From Margaritifera margaritifera (Eukaryota; Mollusca; Bivalvia; Unionida; Margaritiferidae), in the NCBI GenBank assembly GCA_029931535.1, contig JAQPZY010001569.1, positions 2,389,001 through 2,453,000 of the forward strand: DNA of 64,000 nt, read 5' to 3'. Both the position numbers and the translations under genes were made by a program. This document shows, piece by piece, positions 62,340 to 64,000 of this stretch. Positions within the stretch are counted from its first letter, which is position 1, and the number at the start of each line of letters is the position of its first letter. Under the pieces are notes generated by a model. The model was not told where the DNA came from. It saw only the letters and a program-made list of their open reading frames with translations, and ran no database searches.

Positions 62340-63030
62340 GGTCATAAATAGTTGATGTGATTTGATTATGAGGCCATTGCAGCAATTTTCAATTTTCGAC
62401 ACATTTTTTAACTTTTGGGACTTGACTTTTTTTTTTACAAAATCCTTTTTTAGCATGATTAGGTAGACAAACAAAATTTGGTAGGCACATGTGTGTTTAT
62501 ATGTAAATAAACTGAATCGATTTTTATGTAATTATTTAAAAATTTAACATTTATCAACATTTTTTAATTTTGGGAGATTTTTTTATGGACAGAAGACCTC
62601 ATTAACAAGATATAGCAAAAACCCCTTGAGATAGATAAATGAAAATTGATGTGTATACTTCTGTTGATATATACATTTCCAGATTTGATTTTTTCAAACC
62701 ATTACACAAATTTTTCAATTGGTTATACATTTTTGACAAAAACATTCTTAGAATGATTGAGCAAAAAATCACAACAGAAATTTGGTAAGCATATTTATAT
62801 TGATATGTAGATGACCTAATTTGATTTACTGGCCATTACAATAACTTTTCATTTGTTTCACATTTTTTAACCTTGTGGACTTGGACTTTTATTAACCTTA
62901 ATAGCACGATTTTGCAGAAACAGCTTGAGGTAGGCAAATAAAATTTGGTATGTTTTTTTGTATTCATATTTAGATGACCTGATTAGATTTTGATGCTATT
63001 TTGACAATTTTTAAAATTTGTATGCATTTT
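62340..63030. repeat. Tandem array, about 150-bp AT-rich 'C' unit, five copies
   Basis: Units begin near 62347, 62505, 62665, 62800 and 62965 with GATGACCTGATTTGATT-type sequence and continue GGCCATTACAATAATTTTCA, GGACTTGGACTTT, AAATTTGGTAGGCA. Same unit as 35940-36245. Confidence 0.8.
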
Positions 63031-63500
63031 TCTCACCTCACCCACAAAGTTGAGAGAGGATATAGCATTTTGCCCATTCATTCATTAACCATCTAAATAT
63101 TTTGTTACTCCCTCAATATCTCTGATCCTCATTTTCCAACACTTATGAAAATGGTATCTGGATGCATCTCAGAAGAGTAACTCAGCAGCAGCAAAATTAG
63201 GTCACTGTCACCTAATTTGCATGCTTGAATGACTTTTGTAGTTTTAGCTGTTCATTTATTACAATCTCAATATCTTGGACTTTGACTTTATTTCACCAAC
63301 ACTTACAACAATTTCACCAACACTTACAACAGCTGGCATGTAGATACATCTGGATGAAAGTAAATCGGCCATACCAAAACACCACATATTAGAGACTTTA
63401 GTATTTTCAGCTAATTCTTTGTTACACTCTCAATATCTTGGACCCTTTTTCACCTACATCATGACAATTGCTATATAAGTACATCTCAATGAAAGTGACA
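63031..63500. repeat. Diverged tandem repeat with hairpin-like start
   Basis: Starts TCTCACCTCACCCACAAAGT-TGAGAGAGGA (imperfect hairpin), then two to three units sharing CTCAATATCTTGGACT, CACCAACACTTACAACA and GTAGATACATCT. The CACCAACACTTACAACAATT block is itself duplicated near 63295-63330. Possibly a further core type of the hairpin-headed family. Confidence 0.55.
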
Positions 63501-64000
63501 CAAGCAGAATATATTATGCACTGATAGGGGAGGTAGATTAATAATCAGTCTATAGTATGGGGTAAGCATACAAATTCAGACAATATTCAGGTTGAAAAAA
63601 TATTTAGCAGAATGAATCAAAACTTAGGGTAGTATTTGAAAATACTTTCAAGGATTAATAATTGCTATCTTATGATAGATTAAAATTCTTTGAATTTAAA
63701 AAGAGTGTGTAGCAGTTATTTAGGTAGATGTACTAGTAGTAGCTACAATGAGATAGTTTGTATACATGTTGAAAGCAGCCTTGTTATTTACTTTGTTCAA
63801 CAGAATATAAAGATGACAAGAAAATGTTTATTTCTGGATGGTTTATATCATTTAGTTTGTTTTTAATTTTGCTCTTATCCTGTATGGATAATTTAAGTCT
63901 GTGTCGTGATAAACAATGATCAGAGTAAATATTGTGATTGATTGATACATTGATGATATTAAACCATCTCTAGTACCTTGACCAAAGTTTCTGGAGGGCT
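63501..64000. other. Intron 15 DNA, nothing recognised
   Basis: AT-rich DNA. No exon of the expected DIX domain is found before the window ends. Confidence 0.4.

Noticed and set aside
1..64000. A previously undescribed multi-gene system
   Set aside because: Both strands show one host gene with repeat-filled introns; no set of co-located unknown genes is present.

Overview
The window is AT-rich animal nuclear DNA. It has one spliced gene with canonical GT/AG introns, no bacterial-type operons, and introns packed with transposable elements, SINEs and satellites. The repeat types (DIRS-like tyrosine-recombinase retroelements, tandem-repeat elements headed by an AGCTC...GAGCT hairpin, palindromic MITEs, tRNA-derived SINEs) point to a marine lophotrochozoan, most likely a mollusc. 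That taxonomic call is inference.

The only host gene I can support is a plus-strand orthologue of dixin (DIXDC1/Ccd1), a Wnt-pathway protein with a calponin-homology (CH) domain, a coiled coil and a C-terminal DIX domain. I read fifteen coding exons: 2429-2500, 11705-11834, 15368-15493, 22160-22299, 24779-24876, 26041-26273, 35598-35755, 42239-42322, 43554-43658, 44620-44724, 47632-47685, 53298-53444, 54429-54548, 59759-59908 and 61903-62002. Phases agree at every junction, and together they give about 607 codons. The CH domain lies in exons 2-4, a serine-rich linker in exons 5-6 and the coiled coil in exons 7-12. The DIX domain is not in the window, so the gene runs off the right edge.

Region by region: 1-2428 is upstream DNA with a foldback repeat. 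Intron 1 (2.5-11.7 kb) holds a palindromic element, a SINE with a perfect 13-bp target duplication, a pogo-like DNA transposon with a transposase relic and a hAT-like transposon. Introns 2-5 (11.8-26.0 kb) hold a CAGT-ended DNA element with an internal minisatellite, MITEs, a 4.9-kb terminal-inverted-repeat element and several satellites. Intron 6 (26.3-35.6 kb) is a nest: a 64-bp satellite array split by a second pogo-like element, itself split by a DIRS-like retroelement. Intron 7 (35.8-42.2 kb) has a head/tail tandem-repeat element and a short DIRS-like copy. Introns 8-12 (42.3-54.4 kb) carry an unexplained minus-strand reading frame, a GATA microsatellite, MITEs and a second hAT-like copy. 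Intron 13 (54.5-59.8 kb) is nearly filled by a third DIRS-like element that contains a SINE. Introns 14-15 carry more tandem arrays.

I found no new multi-gene system. The most interesting points are a tandemly duplicated splice acceptor plus partial exon in the dixin gene, the layered insertion history at 26.3-34.8 kb, and tandem-repeat elements that swap core units under a common hairpin head.
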